From Pseudomonas oryzagri (GTDB taxonomy: Bacteria > Pseudomonadota > Gammaproteobacteria > Pseudomonadales > Pseudomonadaceae): a DNA stretch of 56,327 nucleotides. A model generated the notes under the pieces. That model was given only the letters and a program-made list of their open reading frames with translations. It had not been told where the DNA came from and ran no database searches. Below, one piece after another: positions 21,000 through 33,014 of the stretch (position 1 is its first letter; the number at the start of each line of letters is the position of its first letter). The stretch lies in NCBI RefSeq assembly GCF_020831405.1, contig NZ_JAJHPU010000039.1, positions 1 through 56,327 on the forward strand, given 5' to 3'. Both the position numbers and the translations under genes were made by a program.

Positions 21000-21542
21000 T
21001 CAGCTGCGGCCGGGTAGCATGCGCGCCAGGGTGTTGTCGCGCACCACGTAGTGGTGGAACAGGCCGGCGAGAGCGTGCAGGCCGATCAGGAAGTAGCCGG
21101 CCTGACCGCCGAACTCGTGCAGTTCCTCGAGACTTTCTGCCAGGCCGGGGTTCTTCGCCATCAGCATCGGCAGTTCCAGGCCGAAGAACGGCGCCGGTTT
21201 GCCCTCGGCGTTGAGGATCAGCCAGCCGACCAGCGGCATGCCGATCATCAGCACGTACAGCGCCAGGTGCATCAGGTGGGCGAGGCCGGTCTGCCAGGCC
21301 GGTGAGGGCGGCTGGATCGCCGGGGCCTTGGTCAACAGGCGGCCGAGTAGGCGCAGCCACACCAGCGCGAAGATGCCGAGGCCAAGCATGAAATGCCACT
21401 GCTTGAGCAGTTCGCGGATCTCGCTGCCCTTGGCGAAGTTGCCCTTGAGTTCGATACAGGCATAGACCGCGGCGATCAGCAACAGCATCAGCCAGTGCAG
21501 CGCGACGTTGAGGGGGCTGTAGCGGGAAGGGCGGCTGGCCAT
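21000..21542 (-). CDS. Cytochrome b561 family protein
   Basis: The 180-residue membrane protein has four hydrophobic helices and several helix-located histidines (LHWLMLLL near residue 16, WHFMLG near residue 50, LHALAGLFHH near residue 160) placed to bind two b-type hemes. Prokaryotic b561 proteins of this YodB/CybB type pass electrons from quinol, and some act as superoxide-quinone reductases. No partner gene is adjacent. Confidence 0.88.
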   Translation of the reverse strand: MASRPSRYSPLNVALHWLMLLLIAAVYACIELKGNFAKGSEIRELLKQWHFMLGLGIFALVWLRLLGRLLTKAPAIQPPSPAWQTGLAHLMHLALYVLMIGMPLVGWLILNAEGKPAPFFGLELPMLMAKNPGLAESLEELHEFGGQAGYFLIGLHALAGLFHHYVVRDNTLARMLPGRS

Positions 21543-21633
21543 GAGGGCTCCTGGGCATGCGCTGAAGTGGATGCGCAGGAGTCTAGGCGGGCAAGCTTAA
21601 GCCAAGCTGAGTGCTCGGCGGCGGCACAAATGA

Positions 21634-21661
21634 AAAAGGCCATTCCGGAGAATGGCCTTTT
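21634..21661 (-). terminator. Terminator of the first initiator tRNA gene
   Basis: AAAAGGCCATTC and GAATGGCCTTTT form a perfect 12-bp stem with a four-base loop and T-run. It is the same stem as the one after the second tRNA copy. Confidence 0.92.
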
Positions 21662-21667
21662 CGAATT

Positions 21668-21744
<77 letters not shown>

Positions 21745-21757
21745 TCTGATGGCGGCC

Positions 21758-21785
21758 ATTCTACCCGCAAATGGCTGGGAGTCAA
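21758..21785 (-). promoter_or_regulatory. Sigma-70 promoter of tRNA-fMet copy 1
   Basis: On the minus strand TTGACT (-35) is followed after 16 bases by TAGAAT (-10), about 14 bases before the tRNA 5' end. Spacing and sequence suit a strong housekeeping promoter. Confidence 0.8.
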
Positions 21786-21842
21786 CCAATAGTTTTTCTG
21801 AATCAATGACTTGCTGCGGAAACGTGCAGCGAACGGAAACGA

Positions 21843-21870
21843 AAAAGGCCATTCCGAAGAATGGCCTTTT
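21843..21870 (-). terminator. Terminator of the second initiator tRNA gene
   Basis: AAAAGGCCATTC and GAATGGCCTTTT pair perfectly around CGAA. The stem is the same as the terminator of copy 1, showing that the duplicated unit included the terminator. Confidence 0.92.
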
Positions 21871-21875
21871 GAATT

Positions 21876-21952
<77 letters not shown>

Positions 21953-21965
21953 TCCGATGGCGGCG

Positions 21966-21993
21966 ATTCTACGTAAAAACGCCTGGCTGTCAA
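21966..21993 (-). promoter_or_regulatory. Sigma-70 promoter of tRNA-fMet copy 2
   Basis: On the minus strand TTGACA (-35, perfect consensus) is followed after 16 bases by TAGAAT (-10). The sequence between the boxes differs from copy 1 while the boxes are kept, which indicates selection on both promoters. Confidence 0.85.
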
Positions 21994-22174
21994 GCTGATC
22001 CTGAAAAAACTTTCGCCGGATCAAGCAGTTATGCCGCTCGGCAAAGGCCCTGTAGCCCCCCTGCAGTCCCCGTCCGCCGCGGCCTGCAGAGGGGTTGCCA
22101 CACTTCGCTGCGCGGCAGCGTTACACTGGCGACCTGTCCGCCCTCTCCACAGTCCGACCCTGCCGTCTCCTGCC

Positions 22175-23224
22175 GTGCGCAAGATCATCCACATTGACTG
22201 CGACTGCTTCTATGCCGCCATCGAGATGCGCGACGACCCGCGTCTGGCCGGTCGGCCGATGGCGGTGGGCGGCGCGCCGGACCGGCGCGGGGTGATCGCC
22301 ACCTGCAACTACGAGGCGCGCGCCTTCGGCGTGCGTTCGGCGATGCCCTCACGGCAGGCGCTGGCGCTGTGTCCGCAGCTGCTGATCGTGCGGCCGCGCT
22401 TCGAGGCCTACAGGGCCGCTTCACAGCAGATCCACTCCATCCTCCACGACTACACCGAGCTGATCGAGCCGCTGTCGCTGGACGAGGCTTACCTGGACGT
22501 CTCCGATTCCGCGCACTTCGCCGGCAGCGCCACGCGCATCGCCCAGGACATCCGCCGCCGCGTGCGCGAGCAGCTGGAAATCACCGTGTCGGCCGGCGTG
22601 GCGCCGAACAAGTTCCTCGCCAAGATCGCCAGCGACTGGCACAAGCCGGACGGGCTGTGCGTGATCACCCCGGCACAGGTCGACGAGTTCGTCGCGGTGC
22701 TGCCGGTGGCACGCCTGCACGGGGTAGGCAAGGTCACCGCCGAACGCCTGGCGCGCCTGGGCGTCCAGCGTTGCTGCGACCTGCGTACATGGGAGCGCCG
22801 GGCGCTGGTGCGCGAGTTCGGCAGTTTCGGCGAGCGCCTGTGGCAGCTCGCCCACGGCATCGACGAGCGGTCGGTGCAGGTCGAGCGACGCCGCCAGACG
22901 CTGAGCGTCGAGCACACCTTCGACGCCGACCTGCCGGATCTGGCCGCCTGCCAGGCCGAACTGCCGACCCTGCTCGAGCAGCTGGAGCGGCGCCTGCTGC
23001 GCCTGGACGAGGGCTACCGGGCCGACAAGCCGCTGGTCAAGCTGAAGTTCCACGACTTCACCCAGACCACCCTCGAGCAGGCCGGCGCCGGTCGCGACGC
23101 GGGCAGCTACCAACGCCTGCTGGCGGCGGCCTTCGCCCGCGGCGGCAAGCCCGTGCGGCTGATCGGCGTGGGCGTGCGCCTGCTCGACCTGCGCGAAGGC
23201 GGCGAGCAGTTGACGTTGTTCTAG
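22175..23224 (+). CDS. dinB: DNA polymerase IV
   Basis: Starting at GTG 22175 the protein is 349 residues and begins RKIIHIDCDCFYAA like its family; the open frame extends upstream but is not family-like. Y-family catalytic residues are Asp8 and Asp10 near the start and the acidic pair in SLDEAYLDV near residue 103. The helix-hairpin-helix (LHGVGKVTAERL) and little-finger domain follow. The C-terminal QLTLF is a beta-clamp binding motif. Pol IV performs error-prone translesion synthesis. No CTG-N10-CAG box was found just upstream, unlike recA. Confidence 0.95.
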   Translation: MRKIIHIDCDCFYAAIEMRDDPRLAGRPMAVGGAPDRRGVIATCNYEARAFGVRSAMPSRQALALCPQLLIVRPRFEAYRAASQQIHSILHDYTELIEPLSLDEAYLDVSDSAHFAGSATRIAQDIRRRVREQLEITVSAGVAPNKFLAKIASDWHKPDGLCVITPAQVDEFVAVLPVARLHGVGKVTAERLARLGVQRCCDLRTWERRALVREFGSFGERLWQLAHGIDERSVQVERRRQTLSVEHTFDADLPDLAACQAELPTLLEQLERRLLRLDEGYRADKPLVKLKFHDFTQTTLEQAGAGRDAGSYQRLLAAAFARGGKPVRLIGVGVRLLDLREGGEQLTLF

Positions 23225-23257
23225 GGGAGGCCGGCGGGCGCCGGCCCCTGGGCGGGC

Positions 23258-23659
23258 TCAGCCTTGGTCGGGCTTCAGGCGCAGCGGCTTGCCCTGCTCG
23301 GGCCACAGACGCAGCTCGCCGAGCGGCGAGACGTCCCAGCGGCGTACCTGGCGCAGGCTGTCGAAGAAGCGCTGCTCCTGCTCCATCAGCTCCGGCGAAC
23401 ACAGCCGGCGGGTGCTGCCGACCCGGCTGAAGCGCAGGATCTCGCCCTCGATGCCGTAGCCGGCGAACCAGTGGTTGCAGCCGCCGGTGCCGTAGGCGCG
23501 GTCGTCGGCGCCGAAGGTGATGGTCAGGTAGCTGCGCTCTGCCAGCGGCAGGGCGCCGATCCATTCGACGCGGTAGGTGCGCTCCTGCTCCAGCGCCGGC
23601 GGTGCGCTGGCGCAGCCGGCGAGAGCGAGGGCGATGCCGACGAGGGTGGGGCGTAACAT
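23258..23659 (-). CDS. META-domain lipoprotein (HslJ-like)
   Basis: The 133-residue protein begins MLRPTLVG and has the lipobox LAGC with lipid-modified Cys16. The mature part is one META domain: the GTGGCNHWFAGYGIEG and RLCSPELMEQEQRFFDSL blocks match HslJ-type proteins of the outer membrane. Function is unclear; some META proteins affect novobiocin resistance. The start overlaps the stop of the gene before it as TGATG, so translation is coupled. Confidence 0.8.
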   Translation of the reverse strand: MLRPTLVGIALALAGCASAPPALEQERTYRVEWIGALPLAERSYLTITFGADDRAYGTGGCNHWFAGYGIEGEILRFSRVGSTRRLCSPELMEQEQRFFDSLRQVRRWDVSPLGELRLWPEQGKPLRLKPDQG

Positions 23660-24096
23660 CAGGCCTCCTTGGCGTGACAGCTCGGGCAGAGATGGCGGCC
23701 GGCGCTGTGCTGCCAGCCCAGTTCGGCGATGCGGGCTTCGGCGGCCGGCGCGCAGGCGGCCGCGCCGAGGGCACCGTCGACGGCGAACTCGAAGTCGAGT
23801 TGCTTGGCGCAGCCGTCGCAGGCTACCTGCCAGTTGTGGATATTGAGCTCGCGGAACGCCGGGCCGCGGGCTACCGCCAGCCACTGGCCGGGCGGATTGA
23901 TCAGGTGGCGGACCTTCTCGACGCTCAGGCGCATGGACAGGTCGCGGCTGCCCTTGAGGGTGACCAGCAGGACGTCGCCGCTCTGGATCGAGCCGCCGTT
24001 GCCGGTGACCTGGTAGTGGCCGGGCGCCAGGGCACGGCACTCGATGAGGGTGTGTTGCGGGTTGAGCAGGTTGTAGCGGAAATCGTGTTCGGTCAT
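23659..24096 (-). CDS. Hypothetical protein with two CxxC motifs
   Basis: The 145-residue protein lacks a signal peptide. It has CDGC near residue 92 and CPSC near residue 138, a four-cysteine set fit to bind one zinc. An N-terminal beta-rich part contains GDVLLVTLKGS and RLSVEKVRHLINPPGQW. It looks conserved next to a META lipoprotein in pseudomonads, but I do not recognise a named family. It is translated just before the lipoprotein through a TGATG overlap. Confidence 0.65.
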   Translation of the reverse strand: MTEHDFRYNLLNPQHTLIECRALAPGHYQVTGNGGSIQSGDVLLVTLKGSRDLSMRLSVEKVRHLINPPGQWLAVARGPAFRELNIHNWQVACDGCAKQLDFEFAVDGALGAAACAPAAEARIAELGWQHSAGRHLCPSCHAKEA

Positions 24097-24143
24097 GGCG
24101 CCTCCGGGCAGGTGCGCAATGCTAGCACGCTGCCCGTGACGCT

Positions 24144-25133
24144 TCAGAGCGGCACGCGGTTGACGGCCTGCCCGGCCTGCCAGGCCGCGACGTTGTCCAG
24201 GGTGGTGGTGGCGATCGCCGCCAGCGCCTCGCGGGTCAGGAAGGCCTGGTGGGCGGTGATGATGACGTTGGGGAAGGTCAGCAGGCGCGCCAGCACGTCG
24301 TCCTGCAGCGGCAGGTCGGAGCGGTCCTCGAAGAACAGGTCGGCCTCTTCCTCGTAGACGTCGAGGCCCAGGTAGCCGAGCTGGCCGCTCTTCAGCGCCT
24401 CGATCAGCGCCGGCGTGTCGACCAGCGCGCCGCGGCCGGTGTTGATCAGCATGGCGCCGCGCTTCAGGCGCGCCAGGCTGCTGCGATCGATCAGGTGGCG
24501 GGTGGCCGGCGTCAGCGGGCAATGCAGGCTGAGGACGTCGCTGCTCGCCAGCAGTTCGTCGAGCCCGGCGTAGCGGGCGCCCAGCGCTGCCAGGCCGGCG
24601 TCGGCGTGCGGGTCGTGGAGCAGCACCCGGCAGCCGAAGCCGAGCATGATGCGCGCGAACGCCGCGCCGATCTGCCCGGTGCCGATCACCCCGACGGTCT
24701 TGCCGTGGAGGTCGAAGCCGGTCAGCCCGTGCAGCGAGAAGTCGCCCTCGCGGGTGCGGTTGAAGGCGCGGTGCAGGCGCCGGTTGAGCGCCAGCACCAG
24801 CGCCGCCGCGTGCTCGGCCACCGCGTGCGGCGAGTAGGCCGGCACGCGCACCACCGGCAGGCCGAGGCTCTGCGCGGCGGCCAGGTCGACGTGGTTGTAG
24901 CCGGCCGAGCGCAGGGCGATCAGCTGCGTGCCGCCGGCCTTGAGCTGCGCCAGCACCGGGGCGGACAGGTCGTCGTTGACGAAGGCGCAGACCGCCGGAC
25001 TGCCAGCGGCCAGGGTGGCGGTATCGAGGTCCAGGCGCGCGTCGAGAAAATGCAGCTCGAAGGCGCCGGCCTGATTGGCGGCGGTGAAGCTGTCACGATC
25101 GTAGGGCTTGCTGCTGAACAGGGTCAGGCGCAC
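24144..25133 (-). CDS. ldhA: D-isomer 2-hydroxyacid dehydrogenase, LdhA-like
   Basis: The 329-residue protein begins (GTG start) [15 protein letters not shown], the family N-terminus. It has the NAD-binding [10 protein letters not shown] near residue 150 and the catalytic Arg/Glu/His set ([31 protein letters not shown] near residue 295). Position next to gacS matches ldhA of P. aeruginosa, a fermentative D-lactate dehydrogenase. The GTG is 13 bases after the gacS stop with GGAG before it, so the two are probably cotranscribed. Confidence 0.88.
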   Translation of the reverse strand: MRLTLFSSKPYDRDSFTAANQAGAFELHFLDARLDLDTATLAAGSPAVCAFVNDDLSAPVLAQLKAGGTQLIALRSAGYNHVDLAAAQSLGLPVVRVPAYSPHAVAEHAAALVLALNRRLHRAFNRTREGDFSLHGLTGFDLHGKTVGVIGTGQIGAAFARIMLGFGCRVLLHDPHADAGLAALGARYAGLDELLASSDVLSLHCPLTPATRHLIDRSSLARLKRGAMLINTGRGALVDTPALIEALKSGQLGYLGLDVYEEEADLFFEDRSDLPLQDDVLARLLTFPNVIITAHQAFLTREALAAIATTTLDNVAAWQAGQAVNRVPL

Positions 25134-25146
25134 GGGGGAACTCCGG

Positions 25147-27936
<2,790 letters not shown>

Positions 27937-28145
27937 GCCGATGCTCCTGAAACTGAAAGTAGCCGCAGTGTAGCCTTTGCCCGTTGGCGGACAAAAGCGC
28001 CGCCGCGGCTCGCGGCGCAGCGCGCGGCGTAGAGCGACGGGTTTTCGGCTCCGGTGGAAACGGCGGCGGCCCTGCCGTGTTATCGACCGGCGGCGTTTGT
28101 CGCTATCATAGGGCTCCCGTGACCCTGCGATGACCCGAGCGCCCC

Positions 28146-29051
28146 ATGACCGTGCAGTTTCCCACCATTGCCGAGTGCATCGGCAACACCCCGCTGGTCC
28201 GCCTGCAGCGCCTGCCGGGCGAGACCTCGAACACCCTTCTGGTCAAGCTGGAAGGCAACAACCCGGCCGGTTCGGTGAAGGATCGTCCGGCGCTGTCGAT
28301 GATCACCCGGGCCGAACTGCGCGGCGCCATCCAGCCGGGCGACACCCTGATCGAGGCCACCTCCGGCAACACCGGCATCGCCCTGGCGATGGCCGCGGCG
28401 ATCAAGGGCTACCGCATCATCCTGATCATGCCGGACAACATGAGCGCCGAGCGCAAGGCGGCGATGACCGCCTACGGTGCCGAACTGGTGCTGGTCAGCA
28501 AGGCCGAGGGCATGGAGGGCGCCCGCGACCTGGCGCTGCAGATGCAGGCCGACGGCCTGGGCAAGGTGCTCGACCAGTTCGGCAACCAGGACAACCCGGT
28601 GGCCCACTACGAGGGCACCGGTCCGGAAATCTGGCGGCAGACCCAGGGCACCATCACCCACTTCATCAGCTCGATGGGCACCACCGGCACCATCATGGGC
28701 ACCTCGCGCTACCTCAAGGAGCAGAACCCGGCGATCCAGATCGTCGGCCTGCAACCGCAGGAAGGCTCGGCGATCCCCGGCATCCGCCGCTGGCCGCAGG
28801 AATACCTGCCGAAGATCTTCGATGCCAGCCGCGTCGACCGGGTGGTCGACATGGCGCAGAGCGAGGCCGAGGAGGTGATGCGTCGCCTGGCCCGCGAGGA
28901 GGGCATCTTCTGCGGGGTTTCCTCGGGCGGCGCGGTGGCGGCCATGCTGCGTCTGTCGCGCGAGGTGGAGAACGCCGTGATGGTGGCGATCATCTGCGAC
29001 CGCGGCGACCGCTACCTGTCCACCGGCGTCTACGACGCTCCCCAGGCCTGA
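28146..29051 (+). CDS. cysM: Cysteine synthase B
   Basis: The 301-residue protein has PLP lysine Lys45 in NPAGSVKDRPAL and the phosphate/substrate loop TSGNTGIALA near residue 76. CysM makes cysteine from O-acetylserine and sulfide, and in some species thiosulfate. C-terminal SSGGAVAAML completes the fold type II signature. It is divergent from gacS across about 210 bases and has its own terminator. Confidence 0.95.
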   Translation: MTVQFPTIAECIGNTPLVRLQRLPGETSNTLLVKLEGNNPAGSVKDRPALSMITRAELRGAIQPGDTLIEATSGNTGIALAMAAAIKGYRIILIMPDNMSAERKAAMTAYGAELVLVSKAEGMEGARDLALQMQADGLGKVLDQFGNQDNPVAHYEGTGPEIWRQTQGTITHFISSMGTTGTIMGTSRYLKEQNPAIQIVGLQPQEGSAIPGIRRWPQEYLPKIFDASRVDRVVDMAQSEAEEVMRRLAREEGIFCGVSSGGAVAAMLRLSREVENAVMVAIICDRGDRYLSTGVYDAPQA

Positions 29052-29067
29052 GGGGCGCCGGCCGTCT

Positions 29068-29100
29068 GCCGGAAGCGTGGCTTCCGGCTTCCTTTTCCTT
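29068..29100 (+). terminator. Terminator of cysM
   Basis: GCCGGAAG and CTTCCGGC pair perfectly around CGTGG, followed by the T-rich tail TTCCTTTTCCTT. It begins 17 bases after the cysM stop. Confidence 0.8.
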
Positions 29101-29141
29101 GGGTGCGCCGGGCGCACCTACACTGATTTGCAGGTTGCCTG

Positions 29142-30506
29142 ATGGCCAAACGCAACAGCGGGCTGCGCTTCCAGCCGAGCGGCGGTTCGCGCGCCGCGCA
29201 ATTGCCGGTGGGCAAGAAGCAACGTCTCACCATCGAGCGCCTGGCCCACGACGGCCGCGGCATCGCCCACGACGGCGGACGCACCTGGTTCGTCGCCGGC
29301 GCGCTGGCCGGGGAAGAGGTCGAAGCCCGCGTACTGGCGGCCCGTAGCCAGGTGGTGGATGCGCGCGTCGAGCGCGTGCTGGTCGCCAGCGAACTGCGCC
29401 GCCAGCCGCCCTGCGCACTGGCCGGGCACTGCGGCGGCTGCACCCTGCAACACCTGTCGCATGCCGACCAGCTTGCCCTGAAACAGCGCACGCTGGCCGA
29501 GCAGCTGCACCGCCAGGCGGCGCTGGAGCCCGAGGAGTGGGCGCCGCCGCTGGTCGGGCCGGAGTTCGGCTACCGGCGCCGGGCGCGCATCGCGGTGCGC
29601 TGGAGCCCCAAAAGCGGGCAGCTTGAGGTCGGTTTTCGGGCGGCGGCAAGTCAGGCGATAGTCGATCTGGACCGCTGTCCGGTACTGGTACAGGCTTTGC
29701 AATCGCTGCTCGCCGCGTTGCCGGCGGTCCTGCGCGGGCTGCGCAAACCGCAGGCGATCGGTCATGCCGAGTTGTTCCACGGCACCGCCAATGCGCTGCT
29801 GCTGCGCCTGACCCAGCCGCTGCCAGAAGAGGACCGCGCTGCGCTGCGCGCCTTCTGCGCGGCGCAGGGGGCGCAGCTGTGGTGGCAGGCGGAGGGCGAG
29901 CCCGAAGCCGACGACCCCACGCAAATGCTCGGTTACCGGCTGGAGGCCGACGACCTGACCCTGGCCTGGCGGCCGGGCGACTTCGTCCAGGTCAACGCGC
30001 CGGTCAACGAGGCCATGCTCGCCCAGGCGCTGGACTGGCTGGCGCCGCAGGCCGACGAGCGGGTGCTCGACCTGTTCTGTGGCCTGGGCAACTTCGCCTT
30101 GCCACTGGCCCGCCGCGTGGCCGAAGTGGTCGGCGTGGAAGGCGTGCAGGCGATGGTCGAGCGCGCGGCGGCGAACGCCGCGGTTAACGGTCTGGACAAC
30201 GTGCACTTTTACCGTGCCGACCTGTCCGAACCGCTGGAACAGGCAGCCTGGGCGCGCGGCGGCTTCGCCGCGGTGCTGCTCGATCCGCCGCGCGACGGCG
30301 CCGCGGCAGTGGCCGCACAGCTGCGCCGCCTGGGTGCGCGGCGGGTACTCTACGTATCGTGCAACCCGGCTACGCTGGCGCGCGATGCGGCACTGCTGGC
30401 GCAGCAGGGCTATCGTCTGAAGCGCGCCGGCATCCTCGACATGTTCCCGCAGACGGCGCATGTCGAGGCGATGGCATTGTTCGAAGCGGACGCCGAGCGT
30501 CCGTAG
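29142..30506 (+). CDS. rlmD: 23S rRNA (uracil-1939-C5)-methyltransferase RlmD
   Basis: The 454-residue protein has an N-terminal TRAM domain, the Fe-S cysteines in [10 protein letters not shown] near residue 92 (with a further one later), the methyltransferase motif [15 protein letters not shown] near residue 308, LDPPRDGA, and the catalytic cysteine in [12 protein letters not shown] near residue 405. RlmD methylates U1939 of 23S rRNA with S-adenosylmethionine. The order cysM-rlmD-relA is the pseudomonad norm. Confidence 0.95.
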   Translation: MAKRNSGLRFQPSGGSRAAQLPVGKKQRLTIERLAHDGRGIAHDGGRTWFVAGALAGEEVEARVLAARSQVVDARVERVLVASELRRQPPCALAGHCGGCTLQHLSHADQLALKQRTLAEQLHRQAALEPEEWAPPLVGPEFGYRRRARIAVRWSPKSGQLEVGFRAAASQAIVDLDRCPVLVQALQSLLAALPAVLRGLRKPQAIGHAELFHGTANALLLRLTQPLPEEDRAALRAFCAAQGAQLWWQAEGEPEADDPTQMLGYRLEADDLTLAWRPGDFVQVNAPVNEAMLAQALDWLAPQADERVLDLFCGLGNFALPLARRVAEVVGVEGVQAMVERAAANAAVNGLDNVHFYRADLSEPLEQAAWARGGFAAVLLDPPRDGAAAVAAQLRRLGARRVLYVSCNPATLARDAALLAQQGYRLKRAGILDMFPQTAHVEAMALFEADAERP

Positions 30507-30655
30507 CGGGTCGTGGTCGTGCGGGCGGCGTGGTCGCCGGCTGCGTTCGACGACCTGGCAAAGCGGACCGGCCCACAGAAGGCCGGCTTGATCAGGACCT
30601 GCGCGTCCTGGACCAGGTGCGGGCGTGCCGCGCCGTGGCAGAAAGGTGACAAACG

Positions 30656-32899
30656 ATGGTACAGGTAAGAGCGCAACAGCCGGTCAACACCGACGGCAGC
30701 ATCAATCTCGAGGCCTGGCTGGACCACATCCTCAGTGTCGATCCGGCACTCGAGCGGGACAGCCTGCGCAAGGCCTGCGAGTTCGCCCTCGAGGCGGAAC
30801 GCCAGGCGATCGACACCCAGCACATCTGGGCCGAGGGCATGTCCAGCTTTCGCACCGGCCTTGAGATCGCGGAAATCCTCGCCGACCTCAAGCTCGACCA
30901 GGAATCGCTGGTCGCCGCCGTGCTCTACCGCGCGGTGCGCGAGGGCAAAGCCGAGCTCGAGGCGGTGGCCCGGCAGTTCGGCGCCCAGGTGGCCAAGCTG
31001 GTCGAGGGCGTGCTGCGCATGGCGGCGATCAGCGCCAGCCTCAATCCGCGCGAGTCGCTGGTGCTCGGCAGCCAGGCGCAGGTCGACAACCTGCGCAAGA
31101 TGCTGGTGGCGATGATCGACGACGTGCGTGTCGCGCTGATCAAGCTGGCCGAGCGCACCTGCGCCATCCGCGCGGTGAAGAACGCTCCCGACGAGAAGCG
31201 CTACCGGGTGGCTCGCGAGGTGTTCGACATCTACGCGCCGCTGGCCCATCGCCTGGGTATCGGTCACATCAAGTGGGAGCTGGAGGACCTATCCTTCCGC
31301 TACCTGCAGCCCGAGCAGTACAAGCAGATCGCCAAGCTGCTCCACGAGCGGCGCCTGGACCGCGAGCGCTACATCAACCAGGTCATGCAGCAGTTGCGCG
31401 ACGAGCTGACCGCCACCGGCATCGAGGCCGACATCAGCGGCCGGGCCAAGCATATTTATTCGATCTGGCGGAAGATGCAGCGCAAGGGCCTGGAATTCAG
31501 CCAGATCTACGACGTGCGCGCGGTGCGCGTGCTGGTTCCCGAGGTGCGCGACTGCTACACCGCCCTCGGCATCGTGCACACCCTGTGGCGGCACATCCCC
31601 AAGGAATTCGACGACTACATCGCCAACCCCAAGGAAAACGGCTATCGCTCGCTGCACACCGCGGTGATCGGCCCGGAAGGCAAGGTGCTCGAGGTGCAGA
31701 TCCGCACCCAGGGCATGCACGAGGAGGCGGAGCTGGGCGTCTGCGCGCACTGGCTGTACAAGGGCACCGACGTCAAGTCCGGCTCCAGCCACTACGAGGA
31801 AAAGATCGCCTGGCTGCGCCAGGTGCTCGAATGGCACGAGGAACTGGGCGACATCGGCGGCCTGGCCGAACAGCTGCGCGTCGACATCGAGCCCGACCGG
31901 GTCTACGTGTTCACCCCCGACGGCCACGCCATCGACCTGCCCAACGGCGCCACGCCGCTGGACTTCGCCTATCGCGTGCACACCGAGATCGGCCACAACT
32001 GCCGCGGCGCCAAGGTCAACGGCCGCATCGTGCCGCTCAACTACAGCCTGCAGACCGGCGAGCAGGTGGAGATCATCACCGGCAAGCACGGTGCGCCGAG
32101 CCGCGACTGGCTGAACCCCAACCTCGGCTACGTGAGCACCTCGCGGGCGCGGGCGAAGATCATCCACTGGTTCAAACTGCAGGCGCGCGACCAGAACGTG
32201 ATCGCCGGCAAGAACTACCTGGAGCGCGAGCTGAACCGTCTGGCTCTGCAGGGGGTGGACTTCGACAGGCTGGCCGAGAAGTGCAACCTGAAGAATGCCG
32301 AGGACCTGTTCGCCGCCCTCGGTGCCGGCGACCTGCGCCTGGCCCACGTGGTCAACGCCGCCCAGCAGCTGCTCGAGCCCGAGCGCGGCTTCGACCAGCT
32401 CGAACTGCTGCCGCGCCGCCACGCGCCGACCCGCGTCGGCGGTGCCGACGAGATCCAGATCCTCGGCGTCGGCAACCTGCTCACCCAGATGGCCGGCTGC
32501 TGCCAGCCGGTGCCGGGCGATGCGATCGTCGGCTACATCACCCAGGGGCGCGGCGTCAGCATCCATCGTCAGGACTGTCCGTCGGTGCTGCAACTGGGCG
32601 AGCGCGAGCCGCAGCGCATCATCCAGGTGAGCTGGGGACAGGCGCCGGCCAAGACCTACCCGGTGGACATCCAGATCCGCGCCTACGACCGCTCCGGCCT
32701 GCTGCGCGACGTCACCCAGGTGCTGCTCAACGAGAAGATCAACGTGCTGGCGGTCAACACCCAATCGGACAAGAGCGACAACACCGCCAACATGCGCCTG
32801 ACCATCGAGATTCCCGGCATGGCCGCGCTCGGCCGCCTGCTGGCGCGCATCGCCCAGCTGCCCAACATCATCGAGGCCAAGCGCAGCCGCGCGAGCTGA
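30656..32899 (+). CDS. relA: GTP pyrophosphokinase RelA
   Basis: The 747-residue protein contains a degenerate HD domain (the HDxxED residues are lost; AVLYRAVREG stands there), a (p)ppGpp synthetase with the RelA-type EFDD motif near residue 318 and NGYRSLHT, a TGS domain (VYVFTPDGHAIDLPNGA) and a C-terminal ACT domain. It therefore makes but cannot break down (p)ppGpp, as expected of RelA rather than SpoT. It senses uncharged tRNA on stalled ribosomes. A 149-base gap precedes it, enough for its own promoter. Confidence 0.97.
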   Translation: MVQVRAQQPVNTDGSINLEAWLDHILSVDPALERDSLRKACEFALEAERQAIDTQHIWAEGMSSFRTGLEIAEILADLKLDQESLVAAVLYRAVREGKAELEAVARQFGAQVAKLVEGVLRMAAISASLNPRESLVLGSQAQVDNLRKMLVAMIDDVRVALIKLAERTCAIRAVKNAPDEKRYRVAREVFDIYAPLAHRLGIGHIKWELEDLSFRYLQPEQYKQIAKLLHERRLDRERYINQVMQQLRDELTATGIEADISGRAKHIYSIWRKMQRKGLEFSQIYDVRAVRVLVPEVRDCYTALGIVHTLWRHIPKEFDDYIANPKENGYRSLHTAVIGPEGKVLEVQIRTQGMHEEAELGVCAHWLYKGTDVKSGSSHYEEKIAWLRQVLEWHEELGDIGGLAEQLRVDIEPDRVYVFTPDGHAIDLPNGATPLDFAYRVHTEIGHNCRGAKVNGRIVPLNYSLQTGEQVEIITGKHGAPSRDWLNPNLGYVSTSRARAKIIHWFKLQARDQNVIAGKNYLERELNRLALQGVDFDRLAEKCNLKNAEDLFAALGAGDLRLAHVVNAAQQLLEPERGFDQLELLPRRHAPTRVGGADEIQILGVGNLLTQMAGCCQPVPGDAIVGYITQGRGVSIHRQDCPSVLQLGEREPQRIIQVSWGQAPAKTYPVDIQIRAYDRSGLLRDVTQVLLNEKINVLAVNTQSDKSDNTANMRLTIEIPGMAALGRLLARIAQLPNIIEAKRSRAS

Positions 32900-33014
32900 G
32901 AGGGCGCCGGCCACGGGGCGCTGAGAAGGGCGTATCGGCGCGAGCCGAGGGTGCCCTTCCAGCGTCCCTGTGCTGTTTATCGGCATGTCGCAACCATCCG
33001 ACCCGGACACCGCC

